A DNA stretch of 64,000 bases, from contig CAWEGV010000011.1 of NCBI GenBank assembly GCA_963808615.1, positions 1 to 64,000 of the forward strand, in the 5' to 3' direction. The position numbers and the translations under genes were made by a program. The stretch is from Palsa-504 sp963808615. GTDB lineage: Bacteria; Actinomycetota; Actinomycetes; Streptosporangiales; Streptosporangiaceae. Positions 25,359 through 34,252 of this stretch are shown here, piece after piece (position 1 is the stretch's first letter; each line of letters begins with the position of its first letter). Under the pieces are notes generated by a model that was not told the DNA's origin, searched no databases, and worked only from the letters and a program-made list of their open reading frames with translations.

Positions 25359-26678
25359 TCAGGCGTCGCCGGCCGCCGCCTCGGCGTCGGCCAGTTCCAG
25401 GCCGTGGTGCAGGGCGTCGAAGATCCTGGCCAGCTCGGCGTCGGAGATGACCAGCGGCGGGGCCAGGAACAGCGAGGTCTGCTCGCCGCTGGTGGCGATC
25501 AGGGCGCCCGCTTCCAGGGCCCGCGCCACCACGCGGCTGGCCAGCGGGTTGGCGTCCTGGCCGTGCCAGCTGCGCCAGTCGGGCCCGTGCAGCTCGATGG
25601 TCCAGTGCAGGCCGCGGCCGTCGATGCGGGCCACGCTCGGGTGCTGGGCGGCGACCTCCGCGAGCCGGCCGTACATGACCGCGTCCAGGTCGCCGGCCCG
25701 CTTGTACAGGCCTTCCCGGCTGGATACCCGCAGGTGGGCGCGGATCGCCGCCATCGCGACCGGGTGCGCGCGGTAGGTCGAGTAGCTCTGCCAGCTGGTG
25801 CCCTCGAGCCGGTCGAGCAGCCGCCGGGACAGCACGACCGCGCCCGCGGCGGCCCCGCCCGCGGACAGGGGCTTGCCCATCGTGACCAGGTCGGGCCTGC
25901 TCTGGCCGTGCTGGAACTGGAACCACCCGCCGACCCGGCCGAAGCCGGTCACGGTCTCGTCGGCGATCCAGTACGTCCCTTCTTCCGCGGCCAGCTCGGC
26001 TACCCGGTCCTGGTAGGCCGGCGAGTGGTAGATGCCGCCCTGGCTGTAGTCGAGCAGCACGGCGGCGCTGCCGGCCAGCTGAGTCCGGGCGGACGGGAGC
26101 CAGTCCGTTCCCGCGGTCGGGTCGGGCTGCCCGGTCACCCGGGCCCCGGCCGGCGCGGGCAGCTGGTGCACGGTCACCAGCCGGGGCGGAGCCGCACTGG
26201 CGGACCCGGCGGGCCCGGCGCCGGCCAGCCCGCCGTGCCACTGCGGCTGCACGGTCAGCTCGCGGGCCAGGCCGGCGCCGCCGTGGTAGGCGCGCTGCCT
26301 GGTGGCCAGGTCCGTCCGGCCGGTCAGCGCCTGGCACAGCGAGAGCGCGGCGTCATTGGCCTCGCTGGCGCTGATGAAGAAGCGGACCGCGCAGGCCCAG
26401 TCCTCTCCGGCGAAGGCGATGCCCAGCAGGTCCTCGGCCGCCTGCTCGCGCTCGGCCCATTGCCAGCCCTCGTTGATGACCGGCGCGTCGGCGGCGCGCC
26501 GGATCGCCTCGATGACTTCGGGATGACCGTGCCCGAGCGGCGCCGCGGTATTGCTGGCGTCGATGACCTCGCGGCCGTCGGACAGCCGGAACCAGACGCC
26601 GTGGCCGCCGACGATCCTGGGGTTGGCCTCCTCGCCCGTGGTCAGGCTGGTCGACAGCAGGCTGCCGCGGGCGCTCAT
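25359..26678 (-). CDS. Class III PLP-dependent aminotransferase
   Basis: 439 aa from the ATG (MSARGSLLSTSLTTGEEA) that overlaps the tautomerase stop. IVGGHGVWFRLSDGREVIDA, APLGHGHPEVIEAIRRAA, RFFISASEANDAALSLCQAL, TYWIADETVTGFGRVG (cofactor-binding Asp) and DLVTMGKPLSAGGAAAGAVV (PLP Lys) are the ordered landmarks of omega-amino-acid and glutamate-1-semialdehyde-type aminotransferases. The usual GSEANE is SASEAND, a conservative change. It probably transaminates an omega-amino or aldehyde intermediate of the island's pathway. Confidence 0.9.
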   Translation of the reverse strand: MSARGSLLSTSLTTGEEANPRIVGGHGVWFRLSDGREVIDASNTAAPLGHGHPEVIEAIRRAADAPVINEGWQWAEREQAAEDLLGIAFAGEDWACAVRFFISASEANDAALSLCQALTGRTDLATRQRAYHGGAGLARELTVQPQWHGGLAGAGPAGSASAAPPRLVTVHQLPAPAGARVTGQPDPTAGTDWLPSARTQLAGSAAVLLDYSQGGIYHSPAYQDRVAELAAEEGTYWIADETVTGFGRVGGWFQFQHGQSRPDLVTMGKPLSAGGAAAGAVVLSRRLLDRLEGTSWQSYSTYRAHPVAMAAIRAHLRVSSREGLYKRAGDLDAVMYGRLAEVAAQHPSVARIDGRGLHWTIELHGPDWRSWHGQDANPLASRVVARALEAGALIATSGEQTSLFLAPPLVISDAELARIFDALHHGLELADAEAAAGDA

Positions 26679-26863
26679 GACAGCGGCTTGCCGCCGATGC
26701 CCCACTGCCGCGCGGGGACGCCCTCTACCACCACCCAGATGCTCGGCCGCGAGTCCTCGCCGAATACCTGGCACGCCGCGTCGGTGAGCGCGGCGATGAG
26801 CCGCTCGCTCACCGCCGGGTCGCTGAACCGCCGGTCGACGGCCTTGACTTCTATGTACGGCAT
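26675..26863 (-). CDS. 4-oxalocrotonate tautomerase-family protein
   Basis: 62 aa. The start is fixed by an AAAAAGAGAGAGG ribosome-binding stretch and by Met-Pro: the catalytic N-terminal Pro1 of MPYIEVKAVDRRFSD. The rest (ERLIAALTDAACQVFGEDSR, SIWVVVEGVPARQWGIGGK) follows the beta-alpha-beta tautomerase fold, including Trp of RQWGIGG. Such enzymes shift keto-enol equilibria of unsaturated ring-cleavage acids. Overlaps the aminotransferase start by 4 nt, so the two are coupled. Confidence 0.9.
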   Translation of the reverse strand: MPYIEVKAVDRRFSDPAVSERLIAALTDAACQVFGEDSRPSIWVVVEGVPARQWGIGGKPLS

Positions 26864-26900
26864 CGTGCACCTCTCTCTTTTTCTGCGGTGACCTGCGGCT

Positions 26901-27698
26901 TCACACGTCCCAGCCGGCGTCGACGGGAATGTCATGGCCGGTGATGTTCCTGGCGCCGGGAGAGACCAGGAACCTGATCGCCTCCGCCACGTCGGACTCC
27001 TCGACGAACCGGCCGAGCGCGGTCTGCGCGGTGAAGTCCGCGTACACCTGATCCGGCGACCTGCCGGTCACCCGGGCCTTCTCGGCCACGATCTTGTCCA
27101 TCCGGCCGCCGTGGGTGACGTTCGGGCAGACGTCGTTGACGGTGATGTCATGCGGGCCGAGTTCCAGCGCCAGCGTCCTGGTCAGCCCGCGGACCGCCCA
27201 CTTGGAGGCCGAGTATCCGCTGCGGTTCCGGTAGCCGCGCAGCCCCGAGGTGCCGGCGATGTTCACGATGCGGCCGCCGCCCCGGGCGATCATGTGCGGG
27301 ATCGCGTGCTTGCAGGGCAGGAACGTGCCGATCACGTTCAGCTCCAGGATCCGCCGGAACTCCTCGGCCGGGTAGTCCTGCGCGGGCGTCTCGATCGGGC
27401 CGGTCCCGCCGGCGCTGTTGACCAGGATGTCGATGCCGCCGAAGCGCCGGGCCGTCGCGGCCACCATCGCCTGCACTTGCTCCTCGTCGGTGACGTCGCA
27501 GCGCACGGCCAGGCTGGCCCGGCCGGGGCATTCCTCGTCCAGGGCCGCGGCCCTGGCCAGCAGGGCATCCTCGTCGCGGCCCGCCAGCGCCACGTGGGCA
27601 CCGTCCTGGGCTAGGTACTGGCAGACGGTAGAGCCGATTCCCCTGGCCGCGCCGGTCACGATCGCGACCTGGCCGTGCAGTGGCAGCGTGCTGGTCAT
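26901..27698 (-). CDS. Short-chain dehydrogenase/reductase
   Basis: 265 aa, classical SDR: VAIVTGAARGIGSTV (TGxxxGxG, about 11-25), LVNSAGG, the Ser-Tyr-Lys site IVNIAGTSGLRGYRNRSGYS with YSASK (about 158-162), and VNDVCPNV. It should be an NAD(P)H-dependent oxidoreductase acting on an alcohol or ketone intermediate. The start overlaps the stop of the IclR gene by 4 nt, placing it second in the IclR-SDR-tautomerase-aminotransferase operon. Confidence 0.93.
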   Translation of the reverse strand: MTSTLPLHGQVAIVTGAARGIGSTVCQYLAQDGAHVALAGRDEDALLARAAALDEECPGRASLAVRCDVTDEEQVQAMVAATARRFGGIDILVNSAGGTGPIETPAQDYPAEEFRRILELNVIGTFLPCKHAIPHMIARGGGRIVNIAGTSGLRGYRNRSGYSASKWAVRGLTRTLALELGPHDITVNDVCPNVTHGGRMDKIVAEKARVTGRSPDQVYADFTAQTALGRFVEESDVAEAIRFLVSPGARNITGHDIPVDAGWDV

Positions 27699-28561
27699 CG
27701 CGGAGTCCCTTCCCGTGGCCCGGCGGCTGTGGGGGCCGCCCCGATGCGGGCGTCGGACACCGTCACCGGCGGCGTGCTGAGCCCCAGCGTCCGGCCGATG
27801 ACGGTGGCCGCCTCATGGATGAGCTGAACGTCCCGGCGTACCCGCTCAACGGTCAGCCGGGGGCTCGGCCCGGCGATGCCCACCGCGCAGATCACGTCGC
27901 CGGCCGACAGGACCGGAACCGCGATCCCCCAGACGCCGATGTCCGTCTCCTCGTAGCTGCTCGACCAGCCTCGCGCGCGGATCGCCGTGAGCTCACGTCG
28001 CAGCGCGGAGCGGCTGGTGATCGTGGCGGTGCACAGCCGCTGGAGGGGCCGCGCGGTGAGCCTGTCGATCTCGCCGGCTGGCATGAAGGCCAGCAGCGCC
28101 TTCTGGGAGGCGCCCGCATGCAGCGGAAGCTGCCGTCCCGGCTGCACGGACAGCCGCAGCGGCCGGGAGGACTCCGCCCGTTCCAGGCACACGCTGCGGT
28201 CCCGGGCCGGGCTGAGCACGGTCAGCAGGGCCGTCTCGCCGGTCGCCTCGGACAGCTCGCGCAGCGGGCCGACGGCCACCGGCCCCAGGTCCGCCAGGCC
28301 GCGGGCCCGCTCGCCGAGGCTGAGCGCCGCCAGGCCGAGGCGGAAGCGCCTGGTCTGCTCGTGCTGGCTGACGTAGCCCAGGCGCTTCAGCGCGGCCAGG
28401 ATCCGGTGCACCGTCGGCACCGGCAGGTCAAGTTCACGCGCGATGCCGGTGGTGCTCCATTCGGGCTGCGCTTCGCTGAAGACCTCCAGGATGCCGAACG
28501 TCCGCTCCAGCACCTGGAAGGCAGGCCTGGCCCCTTCACCAATCGAGGGGTTGTCGGCCAT
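27695..28561 (-). CDS. IclR-family transcriptional regulator
   Basis: 288 aa from ATG 28561 (MADNPSIGEGARPAFQVLE); an upstream in-frame ATG at 28621 would lie inside a palindrome that looks like the operator. The winged helix (LERTFGILEVFSEAQPEWST, TGIARELDLPVPTVHRIL, about 16-60) is followed by the ligand-binding domain (CLERAESSRPLRLSVQPGRQ, LPLHAGASQKALLAFM, GWSSSYEETDIGVWGIAVPV). It is divergent from the plus-strand DUF6282/Mo-hydroxylase operon and first gene of its own operon, so it probably controls both. Effector unknown. Confidence 0.92.
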   Translation of the reverse strand: MADNPSIGEGARPAFQVLERTFGILEVFSEAQPEWSTTGIARELDLPVPTVHRILAALKRLGYVSQHEQTRRFRLGLAALSLGERARGLADLGPVAVGPLRELSEATGETALLTVLSPARDRSVCLERAESSRPLRLSVQPGRQLPLHAGASQKALLAFMPAGEIDRLTARPLQRLCTATITSRSALRRELTAIRARGWSSSYEETDIGVWGIAVPVLSAGDVICAVGIAGPSPRLTVERVRRDVQLIHEAATVIGRTLGLSTPPVTVSDARIGAAPTAAGPREGTPR

Positions 28562-28598
28562 CGAGCGGGACAAAATACGCAGCCCTCCGGGGGTCAGA

Positions 28599-28618
28599 TT
28601 AACCAGTCGCCATGTTAA
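28599..28618. promoter_or_regulatory. Candidate IclR operator palindrome
   Basis: TTAAC and GTTAA half-sites face each other across 10 nt (28599-28603 and 28614-28618) in the 119-nt gap between the divergent IclR and DUF6282 genes. The AT-rich half-sites stand out in this GC-rich region. Position and symmetry fit an autoregulated divergent operator; binding is not demonstrated. Confidence 0.4.
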
Positions 28619-28680
28619 CATCCCGATACCGGCTGACGAAATGTCATCTCGACTGACGGAACGCAGGGAAGTGAGCGAGC

Positions 28681-29604
28681 GTGGACCGACCCGACCTCGA
28701 ACTGCTGCGCGGCGCCATCGACATGCACGCGCACACCGCCCCTGCCCTGTTCAAGCGGCACATCGACGACGCCGCGCTGGCCGAGTTCGCCATCTCCTAC
28801 GGGATGCGCGGCTTCGTGCTCAAGGATCACGACGCGTCGACGACCGGCCGCGCCTATTACGTCAACCGGATGCATCCCGAGGTGTCCTCGTTCGGATCGG
28901 TGGTGCTCAACCGGTCGGTCGGCGGGCTGAACCCGTACGTCGCCCAGGCCGCCATCCACTACGGCGCCACGGTCGTGTGGATGCCGTCCAATCATTCGAA
29001 GTACCACGCCGAGTTCTTCGACATGCCCGACTACCCGCAGTTCGGGCGGCCGCGCAAGCAGCTGCCCGGCGAGGGCGTGACGGTGTTCGAAGCCGACGGC
29101 GCCACCCTCACCAAGGACGCCAGGACGATCTGCGAGGTGGTCGCCGAGAACGACGTCGCGCTGGCCACCGGTCACCTGTCGCTGCCCGAGATCCGGGCCC
29201 TGCTGGACGCGGCCACGCAGGCCGGCGTCAGCCGGTTCATCGTGACCCACGCGAACTGGTCGCTGTGCAAGCTGGACCTGGACGTGCAGCGGGAACTGAT
29301 CGCCAAGGGCGCCACCATGGAGTACGTGGCGTGCTCCTGCGTGTCGCCGATCTTCTGGGAGCAGCAGCCGGGTGAGCTGGCCGAGTGGATCATCGCGCTG
29401 CGCGGCGAGAACATCGTGCTGGGCTCTGACCTCGGGCAGTTCGCCGGGCCACCGCACCCCGAGGGCCTGCGGATGCTGCTGGCCGCGCTGATCGACATCG
29501 GCGTGCCGTATGAGTACCTGGAGAAGATGGCCAAGCAGACCCCGGCCCTGCTGCTCGGCCTGGACCCGGGCTGGTCGCCGCCCGGCGGACGCGAAGGATC
29601 GTGA
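28681..29604 (+). CDS. DUF6282-type metal-dependent hydrolase (copy 2)
   Basis: 307 aa from a GTG preceded by GGGAAGTGAGCGA. Paralogue of the protein at 15.3-16.3 kb: AIDMHAHTAPALFKRH (HxH, about 12-27), FVLKDHDASTTGRAYYV, NRSVGGLNPYVAQAA, VWMPSNHSKYHAEF, ALATGHLSLPEI (His), FIVTHANWSLCKLDLD (His) and IVLGSDLGQFAGPPHPEG (Asp). It overlaps the FAD-subunit gene by one base (TGATG). Association with a second Mo-hydroxylase operon supports a role in hydrolysing the hydroxylated product; no reaction is established for the family. Confidence 0.78.
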   Translation: MDRPDLELLRGAIDMHAHTAPALFKRHIDDAALAEFAISYGMRGFVLKDHDASTTGRAYYVNRMHPEVSSFGSVVLNRSVGGLNPYVAQAAIHYGATVVWMPSNHSKYHAEFFDMPDYPQFGRPRKQLPGEGVTVFEADGATLTKDARTICEVVAENDVALATGHLSLPEIRALLDAATQAGVSRFIVTHANWSLCKLDLDVQRELIAKGATMEYVACSCVSPIFWEQQPGELAEWIIALRGENIVLGSDLGQFAGPPHPEGLRMLLAALIDIGVPYEYLEKMAKQTPALLLGLDPGWSPPGGREGS

Positions 29605-30476
29605 TGTTCACCCGGCCATTCAGGTTCGAGCGGGCCGGTCACTGCGCCGAGGCCTGCGAACTGCTCCGCCAGCACGGCGAGGGCGCGAAGGTCATCGCGG
29701 GCGGGCAGAGCCTGATGCCGCTGGTGAACCTGGGCCTCGTCCAGCCCGATGTCGTCATCGACATCTCGCGAGCCGACGACGGGCGGGACCTTGGCGCGGC
29801 GGATGGGTTCCTGACCATCGGTGCCCTGGTCACCCACGCACGCCTGGCCGCCGATCCGCTCGCGGCCGACGCGCAGCCGCTGCTCGGCGCGGCGGCCCGG
29901 AGGATCGGGAACGCCAGGGTCCGCGGCCGCGGCACCCTGGGCGGGTCGCTGGCCCATAGCGACCCCGCGGCGGAGCTGCCGCTGGTGATGGTGGCCCTCG
30001 GCGCCACGTACGAGATCACCGACGGCCGCGGGTCGCGCGAGGCGAAGGCCGAGGAGTTCCATCTCGGCTTCCTGACCACTGCGCTGGCCGCCGATGAGCT
30101 GGTGACGGCGGCCCGAGTTCCCGCCCTCGGGCCCGGCTGGGGCTGGAGCTTCCAGGAGGTCTCCCGCCGCGACGGCGACTTCGCCCTGGCGGCCGTCGCC
30201 GCGCTGGTCAGGATCGCGGGCGGGGTCATCGTGGAGAGCCGGGTAGCGGTGGGCGGGGTCAGCGACCGGCCCGTGCGGCTGGCGGACGTGGAAATAGCGC
30301 TGACCGGCGCGGGGGTAAGCCAGATCGGCGACAGGATCGGCCAGATCGGCCCGCTCCAGGGCATCAGGCCGGTCAGCGACACCAGCGCCAGCGCCGGCTA
30401 CCGGGCGCGGCTGTGCCGTGTTCTGCTGGCGCGGGCGCTGGCCGAAGCCGGCCGCAGGGCCGAGGAGGCCGCGTGA
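29604..30476 (+). CDS. FAD-binding subunit of molybdenum hydroxylase (operon 2)
   Basis: 290 aa from ATG (MFTRPFRFERAGHCAEACEL); a GTG one codon earlier is the alternative. FAD motifs are AKVIAGGQSLMPLVNLGL (about 28-45) and RIGNARVRGRGTLGGSLAHS with DPAAELP; VRGRG replaces the usual VRNRG. The C-terminal flavoprotein domain follows (FQEVSRRDGDFALAAVAALV). It is directly coupled to DUF6282 copy 2 upstream and overlaps the 2Fe-2S gene by GTGA downstream. Confidence 0.92.
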   Translation: MFTRPFRFERAGHCAEACELLRQHGEGAKVIAGGQSLMPLVNLGLVQPDVVIDISRADDGRDLGAADGFLTIGALVTHARLAADPLAADAQPLLGAAARRIGNARVRGRGTLGGSLAHSDPAAELPLVMVALGATYEITDGRGSREAKAEEFHLGFLTTALAADELVTAARVPALGPGWGWSFQEVSRRDGDFALAAVAALVRIAGGVIVESRVAVGGVSDRPVRLADVEIALTGAGVSQIGDRIGQIGPLQGIRPVSDTSASAGYRARLCRVLLARALAEAGRRAEEAA

Positions 30477-30952
30477 GCGCCGAGGCTCGCATCACCCTGA
30501 CCGTCAACGGCCGCGAAGTGTCCAGGACGGCCGGGGCCCACCTGACCCTGCTGCGCTGGCTGCGGGACGTGGCCGGTGTGACCGATCCCAAGTACGGCTG
30601 CGGCGAGGGCATCTGCGGGTCGTGCGCGGTGCTGGTCGACGGGCAGCCGGTGTCGGCGTGCCTGGTGCTGGCGGCTCAGGTGGACGGCGCGACCGTCACC
30701 ACCGCGGCCGGCCTGCTCGAGGCCGACGGGTCACTTGGCCCCTTGCAGCGGGCCTTCCACGCCAAGCACGCGGCGCAGTGCGGCTTCTGCACGCCCGGCA
30801 TGCTGATGGCGGCCGCGGCCGCGCTGGCCGACGGGCGCCGCCGGTCCCGTCAGGAGATACGCGAGGAACTGCACGGCAACCTGTGCCGGTGCACCGGATA
30901 CGCGCCGATCGTCGACGCGATAGAGATGGCGCAGGAAGGGGCGGGCCGGTGA
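30473..30952 (+). CDS. 2Fe-2S subunit of molybdenum hydroxylase (operon 2)
   Basis: 159 aa from the GTG that overlaps the FAD-subunit stop. Cluster 1 is in YGCGEGICGSCAVLVDGQPV and SAC; cluster 2 is in AAQCGFCTPGMLM and LHGNLCRCTGYAPIV. All eight cysteines are present. It is close in sequence to the operon 1 subunit, showing that the operons are paralogous. Translationally coupled to both neighbours. Confidence 0.93.
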   Translation: MSAEARITLTVNGREVSRTAGAHLTLLRWLRDVAGVTDPKYGCGEGICGSCAVLVDGQPVSACLVLAAQVDGATVTTAAGLLEADGSLGPLQRAFHAKHAAQCGFCTPGMLMAAAAALADGRRRSRQEIREELHGNLCRCTGYAPIVDAIEMAQEGAGR

Positions 30953-33321
30953 GCGCCGACGGTGCCGGGATCCGGACGTCAAAGGAAGACGAGCTGCGGG
31001 TGGTGCGCCAGCCGCTGCCCCGGCACGATCAGGCCGAGAAGGTGGCGGGCAGCACCAGGTACGCGGGCGATCTTGCTTTCGCCGCCATGCTGCACGCCCG
31101 GCTGGTGCGCTCGCCGGTGCCATCGGCGCGCATCACCTCGCGGGATGCCAGCGAGGCCCTCGCGGTGCCCGGGGTGGTGGGCGTGCTGTTCGGCGAGGAC
31201 GTGCCGCACAACGTCATCTGGGTCGACGTGCCGGGCCAGACCGTGGAGGTGGCCGCCCTCAAGGCCAGCATGGAAGTGCTCGCCACCGACCGGGTGCGCT
31301 TCCACGGAGAACCTGTGGCGCTGGTCATCGCGGAGACCGAGGACGCGCTGGCGGAGGCCTGCGACCTGGTGGCGGTCGACTACGTGGAGCTGCCCGCGGT
31401 CTTCGACCCGGACCAGGCCCTGGCGGACGGCGCCCCCGCCGTGCACGACCGGGGCAACCTGCTGGGTGAGTGGGACATCGACCGGGGCGAGGTGGACGCG
31501 GCCTTCGCAGCCGCCGACGCGGTGGTCGAGGGCAGCTACCAGACCCAGATCGTCGATCACGCCTACCTGGAGCCCGAGGCCGGGGTCGGCTGGCTGGACG
31601 ACGAAGGAGTGCTGAACCTGCGGGTCGCCACCCAGGTTGTTGAGCATTACCGGGACGTGGCGCGGGTCCTCGGGATACCCGAGGCGCGGGTCCGGGTGAT
31701 CGCGCCCTACGTCGGCGGCGGGTTCGGCGGCAAGGAGGACATGACGGTCGAACCGTACCTGGGCCTGGCCGTGTGGCGTACCAGGCGCCCGGTGCGGATG
31801 CAGTGGACCCGCCAGGAATCGCTGCTGGCCAGGCCGAAGCGGCACCCGATGCGGCTGCGCTACCGGACCGCCGCCACCAGGGACGGCAAGCTCCTCGGCC
31901 AGCAGGTCGACATCACCGCCGACTCCGGCGCCTACGCCTACCTGTCCGCCCTGGTGCTGCTGTACTCGTCCGTCCACGCCTGCGGCCCATACCAGGTGAG
32001 CAACGTCCGGCTGCGGGCCAGGTGCGCCTACACCAACAATCCCCCCACGTCGGCCTTCCGCGGCTTCGGCGGCATGCAGGTGGTGTTCGGTTACGAGGCG
32101 CAGATGGATCTGCTGGCCCGTGAGCTCGGGCTGACCCCGGCCGAGATCAGGAAGCGCAACGCGATAGCCCGCGGCGACGTCCTGCCCGTCGGCCAGGTCA
32201 TCGAGACGGAGGTGCTGCTGGCGCAGACCATCGACACGGTGCTCGACCGGGCAGGCAGCAAGCCGCGGGCCTCGGGGCCGCGCAAGGCCGTGGGCCGGGG
32301 ACTGGCCTGCAACATGCAGTCTTACGGCAGGCTCGTCTGGCTGAACGACTCGGCCGCCGCATGGGTCGGCTTCCAGCTCGACGGCAGCCTCTCGGTGCGG
32401 TGCGCGGTCCCCGACATCGGCGGCGGGCAGGCGTCGTCGCTCGCTCAGATCGCGGCCGAGATCCTCTGCGTGCCGATGGACCGGATCACGGTTCACTTCG
32501 GCGACTCCGCGCTGAACCCGCTGGCCGGCACCACCACGGCGACCCGGCAGCTGCTGATGTCAGGCAACGCGGTCTACGAGGCCTGCGTCCAGCTGCGCGG
32601 CAACGTCCTGGCCGCCGCGGCGGCGGCCACCGGTGAGCCCGCGGACAGCCTGCGGCTGGATGACGGCATGGTCCGCGGGCAGGCGAGCGGCATGCGCCTG
32701 GCGGATGCGCTGCTGGCCTGCCGCCGGGGCAACGTGCCGATCGAGGCGCTGGGCACGTTCTTCGGCCCGAAGGGCAAGCCGGTGGTCAAGAGCCTGCAGG
32801 CCGACCGGGTGTTTCCCGATTTCACCTTCGGCACGCACCTGTGCGACCTGGAGGTGGACCTCGACACCGGGCAGGTGAAGCTGCTCGGCTATGTGGCGGC
32901 GCACGACGTCGGCCGGGCCATCAACCCCCGGTCGGTGCAGGGCCAGATCACCGGCGCGGTCGCCCAGGGACTCGGCATGGCGCTGCTCGAGGAGGTCGTG
33001 GTGGCCGAAGGGACCAACCTCACCTCCGGCTTCTTCCAGTACCTGATCCCGACGGCGACCGACGTGCCCGAGATCGACGCCGTGGTGCTTGAATCGGGCG
33101 AGGGGATGGGGCCGTTCGGAGCCCGCGGCATCGGCGAGCCGCCGATCGGCCCTCCGGCTGCGGCGGTGGCCAGCGCGATCCAGGATGCCGTGGGCGTCAG
33201 GCCCGCCAGCTTGCCGATGACGCCTGAGCGGGTGCTCGAGTGCCTCACCCGTGCCGGCCTCGCCGCAGGGCCACTTGAGTTCCTCACCCGCCCCGGCCCC
33301 GCCGCAGGGCCATCAGCGTGA
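30949..33321 (+). CDS. Xanthine-dehydrogenase-family molybdopterin-binding subunit (operon 2)
   Basis: 790 aa from the GTG overlapping the 2Fe-2S stop. Contains KVAGSTRYAGDLAFAAMLHA, YVGGGFGGKEDMT, PPTSAFRGFGGMQVVFGYE, VPDIGGGQASSLAQIAAEIL, GTTTATRQLLMSGNAV and GPFGARGIGEPPIGPPAA with the catalytic Glu. It is alignable with the operon 1 subunit along its whole length and, like it, has AFRGFG rather than a CODH loop. The last 26 residues are two copies of a 13-residue unit, and the last 38 nt overlap the 3' end of the convergent ureohydrolase gene. Complete; substrate unknown. Confidence 0.92.
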   Translation: MSADGAGIRTSKEDELRVVRQPLPRHDQAEKVAGSTRYAGDLAFAAMLHARLVRSPVPSARITSRDASEALAVPGVVGVLFGEDVPHNVIWVDVPGQTVEVAALKASMEVLATDRVRFHGEPVALVIAETEDALAEACDLVAVDYVELPAVFDPDQALADGAPAVHDRGNLLGEWDIDRGEVDAAFAAADAVVEGSYQTQIVDHAYLEPEAGVGWLDDEGVLNLRVATQVVEHYRDVARVLGIPEARVRVIAPYVGGGFGGKEDMTVEPYLGLAVWRTRRPVRMQWTRQESLLARPKRHPMRLRYRTAATRDGKLLGQQVDITADSGAYAYLSALVLLYSSVHACGPYQVSNVRLRARCAYTNNPPTSAFRGFGGMQVVFGYEAQMDLLARELGLTPAEIRKRNAIARGDVLPVGQVIETEVLLAQTIDTVLDRAGSKPRASGPRKAVGRGLACNMQSYGRLVWLNDSAAAWVGFQLDGSLSVRCAVPDIGGGQASSLAQIAAEILCVPMDRITVHFGDSALNPLAGTTTATRQLLMSGNAVYEACVQLRGNVLAAAAAATGEPADSLRLDDGMVRGQASGMRLADALLACRRGNVPIEALGTFFGPKGKPVVKSLQADRVFPDFTFGTHLCDLEVDLDTGQVKLLGYVAAHDVGRAINPRSVQGQITGAVAQGLGMALLEEVVVAEGTNLTSGFFQYLIPTATDVPEIDAVVLESGEGMGPFGARGIGEPPIGPPAAAVASAIQDAVGVRPASLPMTPERVLECLTRAGLAAGPLEFLTRPGPAAGPSA
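33243..33320 (+). repeat. 39-nt tandem duplication at the end of the Mo-subunit gene
   Basis: Two adjacent copies (33243-33281 and 33282-33320) encode LTRAGLAAGPLEF-like and LTRPGPAAGPSA-like units. They differ at only a few bases. The second copy also encodes the final residues (LRRGRGG) of the convergent ureohydrolase, so the duplication lengthened one gene into the other. Confidence 0.7.
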
Positions 33322-34252
33322 TCATGTCGAAGATCACGGTCGCGGCGGCGATGGCCGTGACCTCCGCGTGGTCGTAGGCCGGGGCCACCTCCACCACGTC
33401 GGCTCCGACGAGGTTGATGGCGGTCAGCCCGCGCAGAATCCGCAGCAGCTCCCGGCTGGTCAGGCCGCCCGCTTCCGGTGTTCCCGTGCCGGGCGCGAAG
33501 GCCGGGTCGAGCACGTCGATGTCGACCGACAGGTACACGGGCAGGTGCTCGACGCGACGGGTGATCGCGTCGATCGCGCCGCCCGTGCCGAGCGCGTCGA
33601 TATCGCTGGCCCGGATGGTGCGGAACCCGAATCGCTTGTCGTCGTCGAGATCGCCCGAATCATAGATCGGACCCCGGATGCCGATGTGGATGGAGTGATC
33701 CTCGACCAGGAGGTTCTCCTCGAAGGCCCGCCGGAAGATCGTGCCGTGTGTGGTAGGCGCGTCGAAGTAGGTGTCCCACGTGTCAAGGTGCGCGTCGAAG
33801 TGCACCAGCGCGACCGGGCCGTGCTGGCGGACGACCGAGCGGAGCATGGGCAGGGCCACGGTGTGGTCGCCGCCGACCGCGATGACGGTCCGGCCGCCCC
33901 GGGTGAGGTCGGCCGCGTGACCGGCGATCTGCGCCATGGCGGCGTCGATCGAGAACGGGGTGACAGCCACATCCCCGGCGTCGGCCACCTGGATCTGGCT
34001 GAACGGCGCGCAGTTCAGTTCGACGTGATGGCTGGGCCGCAGGTGCCGTGAGGCCTGCCGGACGGCCATCGGCCCGAACCTGGCCCCGGGGCGGTAGGAC
34101 GTGCCGCTGTCGAAGGGCACGCCGAGCACGGTGACGTCATAGTCACCGACCCGGTCGATCTCCGGTATGCGGGCGAAGGAACCGGATCCGGCGAACCTGG
34201 GCACCTGGCGCCCGTCCACCGGGCCGATCGGCCCGCTGTTGTCTTCACGCAT
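33284..34252 (-). CDS. Ureohydrolase (agmatinase / guanidino-acid hydrolase family)
   Basis: 322 aa. The binuclear manganese ligands are visible: VIAVGGDHTVALP (His, about 126), VHFDAHLDTWD (Asp-His-Asp, about 151-157) and YLSVDIDVLDPAFAPGTGTP (Asp-x-Asp, about 240-259). VPFDSGTSYRPGARFGPMAV is the family N-terminal block. It hydrolyses a guanidino compound to urea and an amine or acid. The ATG follows the TGA of the upstream PLP gene without a gap, so the three minus-strand genes form one operon. Which guanidino substrate is used cannot be told. Confidence 0.9.
   Translation of the reverse strand: MREDNSGPIGPVDGRQVPRFAGSGSFARIPEIDRVGDYDVTVLGVPFDSGTSYRPGARFGPMAVRQASRHLRPSHHVELNCAPFSQIQVADAGDVAVTPFSIDAAMAQIAGHAADLTRGGRTVIAVGGDHTVALPMLRSVVRQHGPVALVHFDAHLDTWDTYFDAPTTHGTIFRRAFEENLLVEDHSIHIGIRGPIYDSGDLDDDKRFGFRTIRASDIDALGTGGAIDAITRRVEHLPVYLSVDIDVLDPAFAPGTGTPEAGGLTSRELLRILRGLTAINLVGADVVEVAPAYDHAEVTAIAAATVIFDMITLMALRRGRGG

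Noticed and set aside
16422..33321. CO dehydrogenase identity for the two complete Mo-hydroxylase operons
   Set aside because: Both large subunits have AFRGFG where CO dehydrogenase has the Cys-containing AYRCSF-type loop, so they are heterocycle or aldehyde hydroxylases of the wider family.
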